Below, one piece after another: positions 14,273 through 22,516 of a stretch of DNA of 42,613 bases. Both the position numbers and the translations under genes were made by a program. Location: the IMG/VR virus record IMGVR_UViG_3300020156_000013, positions 1 to 42,613 of that record. One strand, 5' to 3'. Source of the stretch: a virus. Positions within the stretch are counted from its first letter, which is position 1. Each line of letters begins with the position of its first letter. Below the pieces are notes generated by a model. The model was given only the letters and a program-made list of their open reading frames with translations, had not been told where the DNA came from and searched no databases.

Positions 14273-14314
14273 ACAGAATCAACGATAAATACATTTTATC
14301 ATCATTACGATGAT

Positions 14315-14394
14315 ACGGCAAATTCGTTTTTGCCGTCATGGTCCTGGGGTTTCCCTCCCCTAAATTATGAACCCCTACCTCAGGATCGTGACGG
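14315..14394 (+). promoter_or_regulatory. Two overlapping hairpins in an untranslated leader
   Basis: Hairpin A: ACGGCAAA (14315-14322) / TTTGCCGT (14329-14336). Hairpin B: 17 bases at 14333-14349 pair with 14378-14394 throughout, using three G-U wobbles. The arms share 14333-14336, so the full forms of A and B compete. A third option pairs GGGGTT (14346-14351) with AACCCC (14370-14375). The stretch 14255-14447 has no gene and leads to the zinc-ribbon gene at 14448. A cis-acting regulatory leader is inferred. Confidence 0.5.
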
Positions 14395-14447
14395 TGCAAA
14401 TGAATCACTTGCATTGGTTATTCATTTACATAGAGAGGAGGTCTACT

Positions 14448-14627
14448 GTGACAGCTAATCAATTGTTTCATGTTTATGAATGCGAACATTGTGTCTTGAC
14501 ATTTGCAATTGAACAAGCTTTTGAAAATCAATCTGATATTTGTTGTCCGAATTGCTTAGAGGATGAATGGATCCGTGATGTCGGAGAAGGGGGAATGGTT
14601 ATCACAAAAATAAAAGACCCGTGTTAG
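14448..14627 (+). CDS. Small zinc-ribbon protein
   Basis: 59 residues from GTG at 14448, chosen for the GAGGAGG site 8-14 bases upstream. It contains CEHC and CCPNC pairs about 20 residues apart, a typical zinc ribbon, then an acidic stretch. Not assigned to a known family. The stop codon lies in the loop of the hairpin GACCCGTG (14616-14623) / CACGAGTC (14631-14638). Confidence 0.7.
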   Translation: MTANQLFHVYECEHCVLTFAIEQAFENQSDICCPNCLEDEWIRDVGEGGMVITKIKDPC

Positions 14628-14698
14628 CAGCACGAGTCAGTCGCTTAGAAATGTAGTTGCCTTTATTTTATCACAGCTTAAAACAGGAGGACAAGACA
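14616..14698 (+). promoter_or_regulatory. Hairpin and TATTTTATCA leader before the 65-residue gene
   Basis: A hairpin (GACCCGTG / CACGAGTC, one mismatch) is followed by about 25 unstructured bases, TTTATTTTATCAC (14662-14674) and then ACAGGAGG. The same order is seen at several other gene starts in the early region. Confidence 0.4.
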
Positions 14699-14896
14699 AT
14701 GTCGTTCGAGACAAAGAATGGCCCGGTATATGAGCCAGGTAACCAAGTCCTTAATGGTATGTACAAGCTTCTAGAAAAACATGCACCTTCATTATCTGGA
14801 AGTCGTTTGTTTGAAGATTTAGTTGATGTTTATGAATCACTCAATATGGATTTGAAGGAGGAAAATACACGTGGTAAAACAGTTAAGGCTTCTTAG
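14699..14896 (+). CDS. Small hypothetical protein ahead of the recombination genes
   Basis: 65 residues from the ATG at 14699 (AGGAGG 9-14 bases upstream). Mostly helical and acidic: NQVLNGMYKLLEKHAPSLSG and LFEDLVDVYESLNMDLKEE. Not recognised. It overlaps the next gene by 26 bases, so the two are coupled, which suggests a partner role in recombination, but that is inference. Confidence 0.68.
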   Translation: MSFETKNGPVYEPGNQVLNGMYKLLEKHAPSLSGSRLFEDLVDVYESLNMDLKEENTRGKTVKAS

Positions 14897-16859
14897 CCTG
14901 TCGTTAAAAAATTTCAAAGGAATTCGTGAGTTTTTGCTTGATACTCGCGGTGAAAACGCAAAAGTTTTTGGTGATAACGGTACTGGAAAGACTACGGTTC
15001 CTGATGCATTTACATGGTTGCTCTTCGATAAGGACAGCCAAAACAAGAAGGAATTTGCAATCAAAACGTTAGATGCAGCTGGCAACGAAATTCATAACCT
15101 TGAGCATGAGGTTGAGGGAATTTTCTTAATTAATGGCCAGCAATTATCACTGAAAAAAATCTATAAAGAAAAATGGACTAGAAAGCGTGGATCCGCAACG
15201 GCCGAGTTTACCGGGCACACGACCGATTACTATATCGATGGAGTACCAGCACCATTAAAGGATTATAAAAAGCAAGTTGACTCCATTGTGAAAGAGGATA
15301 TTTTCAAACTGCTTACATCGCCAACTTACTTTAATGAGCAAGTGAAGTGGCAGGACCGTAGGAAAACGTTATTAGAAATTTGCGGAGATATTTCGGACGA
15401 TGAGGTGATTGCGAGTAATCCTTCTCTTTCAAATTTACCAGCGATACTTCGAGGTAAGACAATTGAACAGCATAGAAAAATCATTGCTGATCGACGAAAA
15501 AAAATCAATGAAGAATTGGACATGATTCCGGTTCGCATCGATGAAATTCAACGTAGTTTGCCTCAGATGGATGGTCTTGATAAGGAACAGTTAGAATGCG
15601 AAATCACCAAAATAAACACTGAAATCGACGATAAAATGCACCAAATCATCACTATTAAAAATGGCGGAGCAGTTACAGAAAAACAAAAAGAGATTCAAGA
15701 AATCGAGCTAGCTCTAGTAAACATCAAGCGCGAACATGAATCTGATTCTAAAGACCAGGTTTATCGATTAAAAGCGAAGATCCAAGAGGAACAGTCTAAC
15801 GTTTCCTTGTTAAAATCCAAGCTTGAACAAAATAAACAGCAGGCAAGGCACAATAACCAATATATTAAACAGTTTGAAACTGATTTGATTCATTTGCGCC
15901 AGGAATGGCATGAAATCAATGGTCAAGAATTTAAGCATACTGATGCTTGTGAGTGTCCAACTTGCGGACAAGCTCTTCCGGATGACCAAGTGACTGCTGC
16001 TAAAGAAAAGGCTTTGTCTCAGTTTAATTTAAAGAAATCAAAAAAACTTGAGGAAATCACTACAAAAGGAAAGCAAAATGGCGAACGTAAAAACACTTTT
16101 GTAGCTGATAATGAAAAGCTTTTGAATGAATACGACAAATTGAAAACTCAAATCGAAGCGAAAGAAGCTTCAATTGATCGACTGCAGGAACAACTTGCCT
16201 TACTGGAAAGTAACCTAGTCGACATAACAGAAAATCCTGCCTATGTCGCTAAATTGCAAGAAAAGCAGAAATTAAATAATGAGATATTCGAACTAAGATC
16301 ATCTGCAGACGAGGCAATACAATCTGTTCAATCTGAGATTATTCAACTTAAATCTAATCGAGACTCACTTCAATCTGATTTAGGTAAGTTTGCATCGGTT
16401 GACCACTCAATTAAACGTATTGCCGAGCTTGAGCAGCAACAAAAAGAACTCGCTAAGGAATTTGAGGATTTGGAACTCGAGCTTTACTTAACAGAAGAAT
16501 TTATTCGCGAAAAAGTCAACATGCTAGAACAAAAGATTAATAGCAAGTTTAGATATGCAAGGTTCAATCTTTTCGAAACTCAGATTAATGGTGGCTTACA
16601 AGAGGTTTGTGAAACGACATATCTCGGAGTACCATACTCCAGCGGTTTAAACAATGCAGCTCGAATCAATGTCGGATTAGATATTATTCAAACTCTGTCC
16701 GATCACTTTGGATTAAAGGCACCAATTTTTGTTGATAATGCCGAGGCTGTAACTAAGCTAATCGATATTGATACACAGGTAATTAGCCTGGTGGTTTCAG
16801 AAGCAGACAAGCAGTTAAGGGTTGAAGTGGATTTGGTTGAAATGAAGGAGGCTATCTAA
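14871..16859 (+). CDS. SMC/SbcC-like AAA ATPase of the phage recombination module
   Basis: A 662-residue ATPase with the SbcC/Rad50 plan: N-terminal ATPase half with Walker A FGDNGTGKT (34-41), long coiled coil, a zinc-hook-like CPTCG at about residue 362-366 followed by 'QALP', a second coiled coil, and a C-terminal half with IFVDNAEAV as Walker B. It starts with GTG after GAAGGAGG. Placed directly before recT, it probably processes DNA ends or loads RecT, replacing the RecE-type exonuclease that I do not find. Size is below full-length SbcC (about 1,000), as in other phage versions. Confidence 0.88.
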   Translation: MVKQLRLLSLSLKNFKGIREFLLDTRGENAKVFGDNGTGKTTVPDAFTWLLFDKDSQNKKEFAIKTLDAAGNEIHNLEHEVEGIFLINGQQLSLKKIYKEKWTRKRGSATAEFTGHTTDYYIDGVPAPLKDYKKQVDSIVKEDIFKLLTSPTYFNEQVKWQDRRKTLLEICGDISDDEVIASNPSLSNLPAILRGKTIEQHRKIIADRRKKINEELDMIPVRIDEIQRSLPQMDGLDKEQLECEITKINTEIDDKMHQIITIKNGGAVTEKQKEIQEIELALVNIKREHESDSKDQVYRLKAKIQEEQSNVSLLKSKLEQNKQQARHNNQYIKQFETDLIHLRQEWHEINGQEFKHTDACECPTCGQALPDDQVTAAKEKALSQFNLKKSKKLEEITTKGKQNGERKNTFVADNEKLLNEYDKLKTQIEAKEASIDRLQEQLALLESNLVDITENPAYVAKLQEKQKLNNEIFELRSSADEAIQSVQSEIIQLKSNRDSLQSDLGKFASVDHSIKRIAELEQQQKELAKEFEDLELELYLTEEFIREKVNMLEQKINSKFRYARFNLFETQINGGLQEVCETTYLGVPYSSGLNNAARINVGLDIIQTLSDHFGLKAPIFVDNAEAVTKLIDIDTQVISLVVSEADKQLRVEVDLVEMKEAI

Positions 16860-16861
16860 AT

Positions 16862-17785
16862 ATGGCAAACGATAAAAATCAATTAGCAATGGTCAAAAAG
16901 GATACGGTCGATGTTGTAGCTGCAAAGGTTCGTGAATTTCAAGAGCGCGGGGAATTACATTTCCCCGCGAACTACTCGCCTGACAATGCAATGAAATCAG
17001 CTTGGCTAATCCTTCAAGCAACTAAATCAGGTAAAAATGATGGATATCGCCCGGCATTGGAAGTTTGCACGAAGGACAGCATTGCGAATTCACTATTAGA
17101 TATGGTTGTGCAAGGTTTAAACCCAGCAAAGAAACAAGGGTATTTCTTGGTATACGGAAAACAATTAGTATTCCAACGTTCATATTTCGGAACAATGTCA
17201 GTTACTAAAAGAGTTACCGGTGCTAAGAGCATTGACGCAGCCGTTATTTATGAAGGTGATGAGGTCGATTATGAAATGGTTAACGGCCGGATCACGAATC
17301 TTTCCCATAAACAAAAATTCGGTAACATCAACAAAGATAAAATTTTAGGAGCTTATGCAACGATTGTTATGACTGATGATACGGTCTATCACGAATTAAT
17401 GACCATAGACGAAATTAGAAAAGCTTGGAGCAAATCGCAAACTTGGGGGAAAGAGCAGACTCAAGAACAAAAAGGATCCACACATGATGAATTTAAGCAG
17501 GAAATGGCCAAAAAGACGGTCATTAACCGTGCTTGCAAGAAGTTCCTTAACTCATCTGATGATTCCAGTTTAGTAATGAATCATATAAACCGTGCCGATG
17601 ATATTGCGGCTGAAGCAGAACTAGCCGAAGAAATTAATCAAAATGCCAATAAAGATGTCATTGACGTTGAGTATGAGGTTAAGGAAGAGCCTAAACAAAT
17701 TGAAAATACTCCACCTGAATATGCGGAGATTAAGCAACAACAAATGGAATTTGCTCCAACAGGAACTGGCGGTCCCGGGTTTTAA
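16862..17785 (+). CDS. recT: RecT single-strand annealing protein
   Basis: A 307-residue protein of the RecT/Bet-like family: LHFPANYSPDNAMKSAWLIL, LDMVVQGLNPAKKQGYFLVYG, VFQRSYFGTMSVTKR and the TVINRACKKFLNSS region are hallmark blocks. It would anneal complementary strands during phage recombination. The C-terminus is acidic and glutamine-rich. AAGGAGG lies upstream, and its stop overlaps the start of the MBL-fold gene (TTTTAATGA). Confidence 0.95.
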   Translation: MANDKNQLAMVKKDTVDVVAAKVREFQERGELHFPANYSPDNAMKSAWLILQATKSGKNDGYRPALEVCTKDSIANSLLDMVVQGLNPAKKQGYFLVYGKQLVFQRSYFGTMSVTKRVTGAKSIDAAVIYEGDEVDYEMVNGRITNLSHKQKFGNINKDKILGAYATIVMTDDTVYHELMTIDEIRKAWSKSQTWGKEQTQEQKGSTHDEFKQEMAKKTVINRACKKFLNSSDDSSLVMNHINRADDIAAEAELAEEINQNANKDVIDVEYEVKEEPKQIENTPPEYAEIKQQQMEFAPTGTGGPGF

Positions 17786-18486
17786 TGATTGAGATAACTG
17801 CCCTCGCTTCCAGTAGTAAGGGTAACTGCTACAGGGTTACGGATGGGATAACACCCATCCTCCTGGAATGCGGGATAAATTACAGGGAAATTCAAAAGGG
17901 ATTTAATTTTCGAATGTCAGAGGTTGCCGGGTGCTTAGTCACTCACGAGCATGGTGACCATAGCAAAGCCGTAAGGGACGTTCTAAGGGCTGGAATTGAC
18001 GTGTATTGCTCCAAAGGAACGGCCGAGAGTTTAGGCATTATTAATCACAGAATAAAGCGTGTGAAGGCAAAAGAGCAGTTTCAGTTGGGTACTTGGACCA
18101 TACTCCCTTTTGATGTGCAGCATGACGTTTCAGAGCCGTTAGGGTTCCTTCTAGTCAATCAATCTGGCGAAAAACTCATATTCGCCACAGATACCTATTA
18201 CATCAAATATCGATTTACCGGCTTAACTCATATCATGGTCGAATGCAATTATTCGATGGATATACTTAATAAAAATATTGCAAGTGGATCCGTACCACGA
18301 GTTTTAAAAAGTCGCCTCATGAAGTCCCATTTCAGTTTAGAGAACGTTAAGGATTTCTTAAAGGCGAATGACCTTAAACACGTTCAACAAATCTGGTTGC
18401 TACATCTTAGCGATAGCAACAGTAATGCGAAGCTATTTAAACAAGAGATTCAGGCGCTTACAGGAAAATTGGTTTATGTGCCATAA
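17785..18486 (+). CDS. MBL-fold metallo-hydrolase (YycJ/WalJ-like)
   Basis: A 233-residue metallo-beta-lactamase-fold protein with the zinc motif THEHGDH (53-59), LIFATDT near 135 and HLS near the C-terminus. The closest pattern I know is YycJ/WalJ, proposed 5'-3' exonuclease-like proteins, and phage copies commonly sit beside recT. Here it could act as the nuclease partner of RecT and the SbcC-like ATPase. It overlaps the recT stop codon. Confidence 0.88.
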   Translation: MIEITALASSSKGNCYRVTDGITPILLECGINYREIQKGFNFRMSEVAGCLVTHEHGDHSKAVRDVLRAGIDVYCSKGTAESLGIINHRIKRVKAKEQFQLGTWTILPFDVQHDVSEPLGFLLVNQSGEKLIFATDTYYIKYRFTGLTHIMVECNYSMDILNKNIASGSVPRVLKSRLMKSHFSLENVKDFLKANDLKHVQQIWLLHLSDSNSNAKLFKQEIQALTGKLVYVP

Positions 18487-18506
18487 CATGCGAAAGGGTG
18501 GTATAC

Positions 18507-19427
18507 ATGTCCGGATGGATAAAACTTCATAGGGAAATATTCGATTCTGACATCTGGAATGATGTTACCACCTTTCGATTGTTTATTTACTTAATTGGGA
18601 AAGCCAGTCATCAAGATGGAGTCAAGCATAAAGGGATTGTTCTAAACAAAGGTCAATACGTTCGTTCATATAGAAAACTTGTCGATGATCTTGCTTATAA
18701 AGAGGGAAGAGGCTTCAAAAAGTACTCACTTAACACAATTAAGAAATGCGTTGATAAGTTAATTGAGTCCGAAAGGGTGAACGTTCAGGAAACGGAACTA
18801 GGAACACTCTTTACCATCGTTAATTACGCTAAATATCAACATTTTGACGATGATAAAAAAAGAAGTGAGAACACCCAAATTGAAGAAGTGAGAACTAATG
18901 GAGAACTAATAGAGAACGAAGTGAGAACTAATGGAGAACAATATCAAGAATTAAAGAACTTAAGAATTAAAGAAGATATTACTACTACTACGGAAATTCC
19001 AAATCCCATTGCTTTTTTCGAACAAACACTTTGCCGATTGTCCCATAATCAGTCGCACTCTCTTTATCAATGGGTGGATGATTTTAAAGGGAAATCGGAA
19101 ATTGTTATTGAGGCTATCACAACTGCGGATAACAAGAATAAACGTTATTTCGGCTTTGTCGAGTACCTCTTAAAAGAATGGGCGAACAACAACCTTGACT
19201 CTCTTGATAGAGTAAGAGCTTTTGAGCAAGAAAAATTCAATAAACAGAAAAACAATAACACTCGCAAAGGATATGCCAAAAAGCCAGTAAGAACAGAAAT
19301 GCTGCCTGATTGGTTTGATAAGCCTAAAGAGGAAAGGAACCCTGAAATCACAGAACAACAAAAAATTGATTTTGAAGCACGAAAAAAACTACTTGAAGAA
19401 AACCTTAAAAAACTTAGGAACGGTTAA
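18507..19427 (+). CDS. DnaD-like replication initiator
   Basis: 306 residues from the ATG at 18507 (GAAAGGGTGG upstream). The N-terminal winged helix (SGWIKLHREIFDSDIWNDV, RLFIYLIG) resembles phage replisome organizers. The C-terminal part (about 170-240) has the DnaD/DnaB_2 pattern: NPIAFFEQTLCRLSHNQS, WVDDF and YFGFVEYLLKEWANNNL. Between them lies a repeated peptide (EVRTNGE twice) encoded by iteron-like DNA. It should recruit the host helicase to the phage origin. No DnaC/DnaI-type loader gene follows, so the phage may use the host's. The GTG at 18498 is a less likely start. Confidence 0.85.
   Translation: MSGWIKLHREIFDSDIWNDVTTFRLFIYLIGKASHQDGVKHKGIVLNKGQYVRSYRKLVDDLAYKEGRGFKKYSLNTIKKCVDKLIESERVNVQETELGTLFTIVNYAKYQHFDDDKKRSENTQIEEVRTNGELIENEVRTNGEQYQELKNLRIKEDITTTTEIPNPIAFFEQTLCRLSHNQSHSLYQWVDDFKGKSEIVIEAITTADNKNKRYFGFVEYLLKEWANNNLDSLDRVRAFEQEKFNKQKNNNTRKGYAKKPVRTEMLPDWFDKPKEERNPEITEQQKIDFEARKKLLEENLKKLRNG
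18862..18939 (+). repeat. Iteron-like repeats inside the initiator gene (candidate origin)
   Basis: An 11-base word (GAAGTGAGAAC) begins at 18862. Two identical 22-base copies that start with this word lie at 18885-18906 and 18918-18939, 33 bases apart. GAGAAC occurs six times in about 75 bases. An AT-rich stretch follows (18940-19000). Origins nested in the initiator gene are known from lambda O and from lactococcal phages. Confidence 0.6.
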
Positions 19428-19460
19428 AAATTAATCGTAAAGATTGGAGAGTGGGTATTA

Positions 19461-19952
19461 ATGCCAAATTGGGCTGAAGGTACTTTAAAAATCAGAGGCA
19501 CAAGGGAAAATATTAAAAAGTTTCTAACAGAAGCATTATCACCAATATTCAGCGCTGGTGACTCGATTAGAAGTTTATTAGGTCAAGAAGTTGAACAACC
19601 AAAATCTGAAATTAAGGAAGATGAATGGAAATTTGAAATGAAATCTCCTAACGGATTTCATATTGCTGGAACTCGCAGAGCTTTTATCGAAAGTGGTATT
19701 GATTGGTGGTTTGATGATAAACACGAGGAAATTCTCGTAATAGATTCATTTAAGCAAGCTTGGGGTGTAGATCCTGAGCCATTCGCCAAATTATCTAAAC
19801 AATATGATATTGATTTCAAAATATACGTTTTTGAACGGGGAATGGAGTTTAACCAAGAAGTTGAAATACACAGTGGCGAAATTATTACAAACAAAGAAAT
19901 CCAATTTAAGGATTATGAATGGGAATGTATTTTTCCTAATCTCGGAGGTTGA
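19461..19952 (+). CDS. YubB/DUF1281-like protein
   Basis: A 163-residue protein starting MPNWAEGTLKIRGTRENIKKF, the signature start of the ferredoxin-fold YubB/DUF1281-like proteins found in phages and plasmids. It also has WWFDDKHEE and a FKQAWGVDPEPFAKLS block. Function unknown. ATG after TTGGAGAG. It lies in the early operon between the initiator and a run of small zinc proteins. Confidence 0.7.
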   Translation: MPNWAEGTLKIRGTRENIKKFLTEALSPIFSAGDSIRSLLGQEVEQPKSEIKEDEWKFEMKSPNGFHIAGTRRAFIESGIDWWFDDKHEEILVIDSFKQAWGVDPEPFAKLSKQYDIDFKIYVFERGMEFNQEVEIHSGEIITNKEIQFKDYEWECIFPNLGG

Positions 19953-19954
19953 TC

Positions 19955-20107
19955 ATGAACTGCCCCCTTTGCAACCGACCACTAAAAAGCAATAAGAGCA
20001 TAGCCAAAGGAATAGGTCCTGTATGCGAACGGAAGCTTGAAAAATTAAAGGATAATGCCGATGAAAATCAATTAAAAATGGAGTTGAAAGAAAATGAGCA
20101 ACGTTAA
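19955..20107 (+). CDS. Small DUF6011-like zinc protein
   Basis: A 50-residue gene with CPLCNRPLK and SIAKGIGPVCERK, the compact cysteine pattern of DUF6011-type domains, then a charged helix. CGGAGG lies 7 bases upstream of the ATG. It overlaps the next gene by 14 bases. Confidence 0.75.
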   Translation: MNCPLCNRPLKSNKSIAKGIGPVCERKLEKLKDNADENQLKMELKENEQR

Positions 20108-20309
20108 GCCTGTTACCAATTGTCCTAGATGTAAAAACACTGGAAATGTCGTCAAGCATAGCAAGCGTACTGTCCACCTTGAGTGCCCAAGATGCCGAGA
20201 AAAATGGTCAACGTTATCTGAGATTTGTCCGGATTGCCATAATCCTAACGGATTTTTTGTAAAAGGCCCTTGCAGTAAATGTTACTCAGAAAGGCACAAA
20301 ATTTCCTAA
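20094..20309 (+). CDS. Zinc-ribbon protein with two ribbons
   Basis: 71 residues with four CxxC pairs: CPRC, CPRC, CPDC and CSKC, making two stacked zinc ribbons. Probably nucleic-acid or protein binding; partner unknown. The start lies inside the preceding gene and its stop overlaps the DUF1064 start (TAATG), so translation is coupled on both sides. Confidence 0.72.
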   Translation: MSNVKPVTNCPRCKNTGNVVKHSKRTVHLECPRCREKWSTLSEICPDCHNPNGFFVKGPCSKCYSERHKIS

Positions 20310-20767
20310 TGGCTGGCAGTAAATACGGCAACAAGAAAGTGGTTCGGGACGGAATCAAGTTTGATAGCATTGCCGAGGCAAAGTACTACGAGCAATTGAA
20401 ATGGCTGCAGGAGCATAAGCAAATTCTTTTCTTCCGCACGCAACCGAGATATTTGCTCCTTGAGGCATTCGATAAAGGTGGACAGCATTTCCGTAAGATT
20501 GAGTACGTAGCAGACTTTGAAATTCATAACTTGGACGGATCCATTCAAGTGGTTGATGTAAAAGGTATGGAGACAGATGTTTTCAAGATTAAGAGAAAGC
20601 TATTTGAATTCAAGTATCCTCACAAACTAGTCATGCTTACATACGACGATAACTGGGGATTCATTGAGACCGAAAAACTAAAGAAACTGGAACGAAAGGC
20701 TGTGAAATCCAATGCAAACCATAGTAATCGCAGACGATCGCCCAGCTTGGGTAAAAAAAGAAGATAG
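20309..20767 (+). CDS. DUF1064 PD-(D/E)XK-like nuclease
   Basis: 152 residues from the ATG at 20309 that overlaps the preceding stop. It starts MAGSKYGNKKVVRDGIKFDSIAEAKYYEQL, the DUF1064 signature. Acidic residues E23 and D69 (YVADFEI) and a D-V-K-G block (VVDVKGME, near 83-88) fit a PD-(D/E)XK nuclease core, consistent with a role in processing recombination or replication junctions. The C-terminus is strongly basic. Confidence 0.82.
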   Translation: MAGSKYGNKKVVRDGIKFDSIAEAKYYEQLKWLQEHKQILFFRTQPRYLLLEAFDKGGQHFRKIEYVADFEIHNLDGSIQVVDVKGMETDVFKIKRKLFEFKYPHKLVMLTYDDNWGFIETEKLKKLERKAVKSNANHSNRRRSPSLGKKRR

Positions 20768-20876
20768 GTTGATGTGCTGTTTAACCAGGTGCCGCCTTTA
20801 TAAAAAATGCTCGTGCCGACTGGGAATGGATTGCAAACAACTTGGTGGGGCAGAGATACCGAGGATTAGGGGTTGA
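20712..20876 (+). CDS. Small cysteine-rich protein
   Basis: A 54-residue gene overlapping the end of the DUF1064 gene in another frame. It carries six cysteines (CCLTRC, CSC and C near the C-terminus) and basic patches (RLYKKC). The frame is open from ATG 20712 to TGA 20876, with only a weak ribosome site, so expression would rely on coupling. Not recognised. Confidence 0.6.
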   Translation: MQTIVIADDRPAWVKKEDRLMCCLTRCRLYKKCSCRLGMDCKQLGGAEIPRIRG

Positions 20877-20880
20877 TTAA

Positions 20881-22344
20881 GTGCAGCTAGATTTATTTAG
20901 GGAAATCGTGGTTGACAATTTCGCGGGCGGTGGAGGTGCAAGTACGGGGATTGAAATGGCAACTGGGCTCTCAGTAGATATTGCCATCAATCATGACCCA
21001 GCAGCAATCGCCATGCATAAAGCTAATCATCCTGACACTGAGCATTATTGCGAATCAGTTTGGGATGTGGATCCAGTAAAAGCCTGCAAAGGTCGTAAGG
21101 TTGGACTTGCATGGTTTTCTCCTGACTGCAAACATTTCAGCAAGGCAAAAGGTGGTAAGCCGGTAGATAAAAACGTCCGTGGACTTGCTTGGATTGCTGT
21201 TAAATGGGCGATAGCCGTTAAGCCTCGAGTCATAATGTTAGAAAATGTAGAAGAGTTTAAGACCTGGGGACCATTAAAAGACGGTTATCCAGATGAATCT
21301 CAGAAGGGTAAAACATTTCACTCGTTTGTGAAAGCCTTAGAATCATTAGGTTACGATGTGCAATTTAAAGAGCTTCGAGCTTGCGATTATGGAGCTCCAA
21401 CTATCCGAAAAAGATTCTTTATGGTTGCCAGATGCGACGGAAAACAAATTGTATGGCCACAGCCAACACATGGTGACCAGAATAGTTTGGAAGTGCAAGC
21501 TGGGAGATTAAAACCGTGGAGAACTGCAAGTGAAATAATAGATTGGTCGATTGGAACACCGTCAATATTTGAGCGAAAAAAGCCATTGGCTGAGAATACG
21601 TTACGAAGGATTGCTCGAGGGATTCAAAAATTTATCATCGATGATCATAACCCGTATATTCTGTCAGATAAAAATGCAGCATCGTTTCTAACTCAATATT
21701 ATACAGAAACCAATCCAGATGAAGTTCGTGGACAGTCATTAAGAGAACCGATTTATACAATACCAACAGCGAATAGATTCGGATTAGTGACAGCCTTTAT
21801 TGCTAAACATTATGGCGGAAATTATAGCGGTCCAGGTAGCGATTTAAGGAATCCACTAGGTACGATTACCATGAAGGACCATAACGCTTTAGTAACAACA
21901 TTCATTGCTCAGCATTACAAAACATCAATTGGACACAGAATAGACCAACCTTTAAATGCAATTACGACAGTAAATAAAGCTAGCTTAGTATCTGCTTTCT
22001 TACTGAAATATTACGGAAGTGACGTTGGCCAAAGATTGCGAGAGCCTTTGCATACGATTACTACTCGTGACAGATTTGGCCTAGTGACGGTTAGAGGTCA
22101 GGATTACAGAATCATAGATATTGGCATGAGAATGTTGCAACCACAAGAGTTGTATCCTGCTCAAGGGTTTCCACGTAATTACATCATAGACAAGGACTAC
22201 ACTGGAAAGCCATATCCGAAAACTGAGCAAGTTGCAAGATGCGGTAATGCTGTTCCTCCACCGTTTGCCGATGCTCTGGTGAGAGCGAACTTACCCGAAT
22301 ACTGTGTAAAGCATAATCGATATAAGCCGGCAATTGCTCAATAA
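20881..22344 (+). CDS. C5 cytosine DNA methyltransferase
   Basis: A 487-residue protein with motif I VDNFAGGGGASTGIE (11-24), catalytic motif IV FSPDCKHFSKA (C83), motif VI MLENVEEF (near 121), motif VIII R-K-R-F-F (near 176) and a C-terminal GNAVPPPFADAL. The catalytic loop is S-P-D-C rather than the usual P-C with two prolines, a variant seen in phage enzymes. The target-recognition region (about 270-405) holds four ~38-residue units of the form 'R/QPLxTITTxxxxxLVTAFIxKYYG'. GTG start. No restriction enzyme is encoded nearby, so it probably modifies phage DNA against host restriction. Confidence 0.92.
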   Translation: MQLDLFREIVVDNFAGGGGASTGIEMATGLSVDIAINHDPAAIAMHKANHPDTEHYCESVWDVDPVKACKGRKVGLAWFSPDCKHFSKAKGGKPVDKNVRGLAWIAVKWAIAVKPRVIMLENVEEFKTWGPLKDGYPDESQKGKTFHSFVKALESLGYDVQFKELRACDYGAPTIRKRFFMVARCDGKQIVWPQPTHGDQNSLEVQAGRLKPWRTASEIIDWSIGTPSIFERKKPLAENTLRRIARGIQKFIIDDHNPYILSDKNAASFLTQYYTETNPDEVRGQSLREPIYTIPTANRFGLVTAFIAKHYGGNYSGPGSDLRNPLGTITMKDHNALVTTFIAQHYKTSIGHRIDQPLNAITTVNKASLVSAFLLKYYGSDVGQRLREPLHTITTRDRFGLVTVRGQDYRIIDIGMRMLQPQELYPAQGFPRNYIIDKDYTGKPYPKTEQVARCGNAVPPPFADALVRANLPEYCVKHNRYKPAIAQ

Positions 22345-22349
22345 AAAAT

Positions 22350-22504
22350 CCCCTTAGCACATGGTTCGGGAAAGGTGCAAGACTAAGGGGGTTAGGAGCG
22401 TATGCTTAATAAGCTTAACAATATAATTAATATTTTAATATAGCTGTCACTGAAAATACGAAATACTCATTAAATTCAGTGATGAAAGTTTGAGAGGACT
22501 TAAG
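22350..22504 (+). repeat. Structured non-coding element, copy 1
   Basis: Hairpin P1: CCCCTTAG (22350-22357) / CTAAGGGG (22383-22390), whose interior carries GGTTCGGGAAAGG. A small AGC/GCT hairpin and an AT-rich linker follow. Hairpin P2: TCACTGAA (22447-22454) / TTCAGTGA (22475-22482), then ACTTAAG. The same series recurs at 22517-22684. No reading frame is plausible here. Confidence 0.65.
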
Positions 22505-22516
22505 ACATAAATAAAT

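Noticed and set aside
14068-14313. 81-residue + strand frame
   Set aside because: No ribosome site, and composition rich in serine and arginine as expected for an off-frame reading. The frame starting at 14105 has AGGAGG and coupling.
18862-18939. Additional repressor operators
   Set aside because: The repeats share GAGAAC with the operators but lack the TTCwC partner half at the right distance, so they do not fit the switch consensus.
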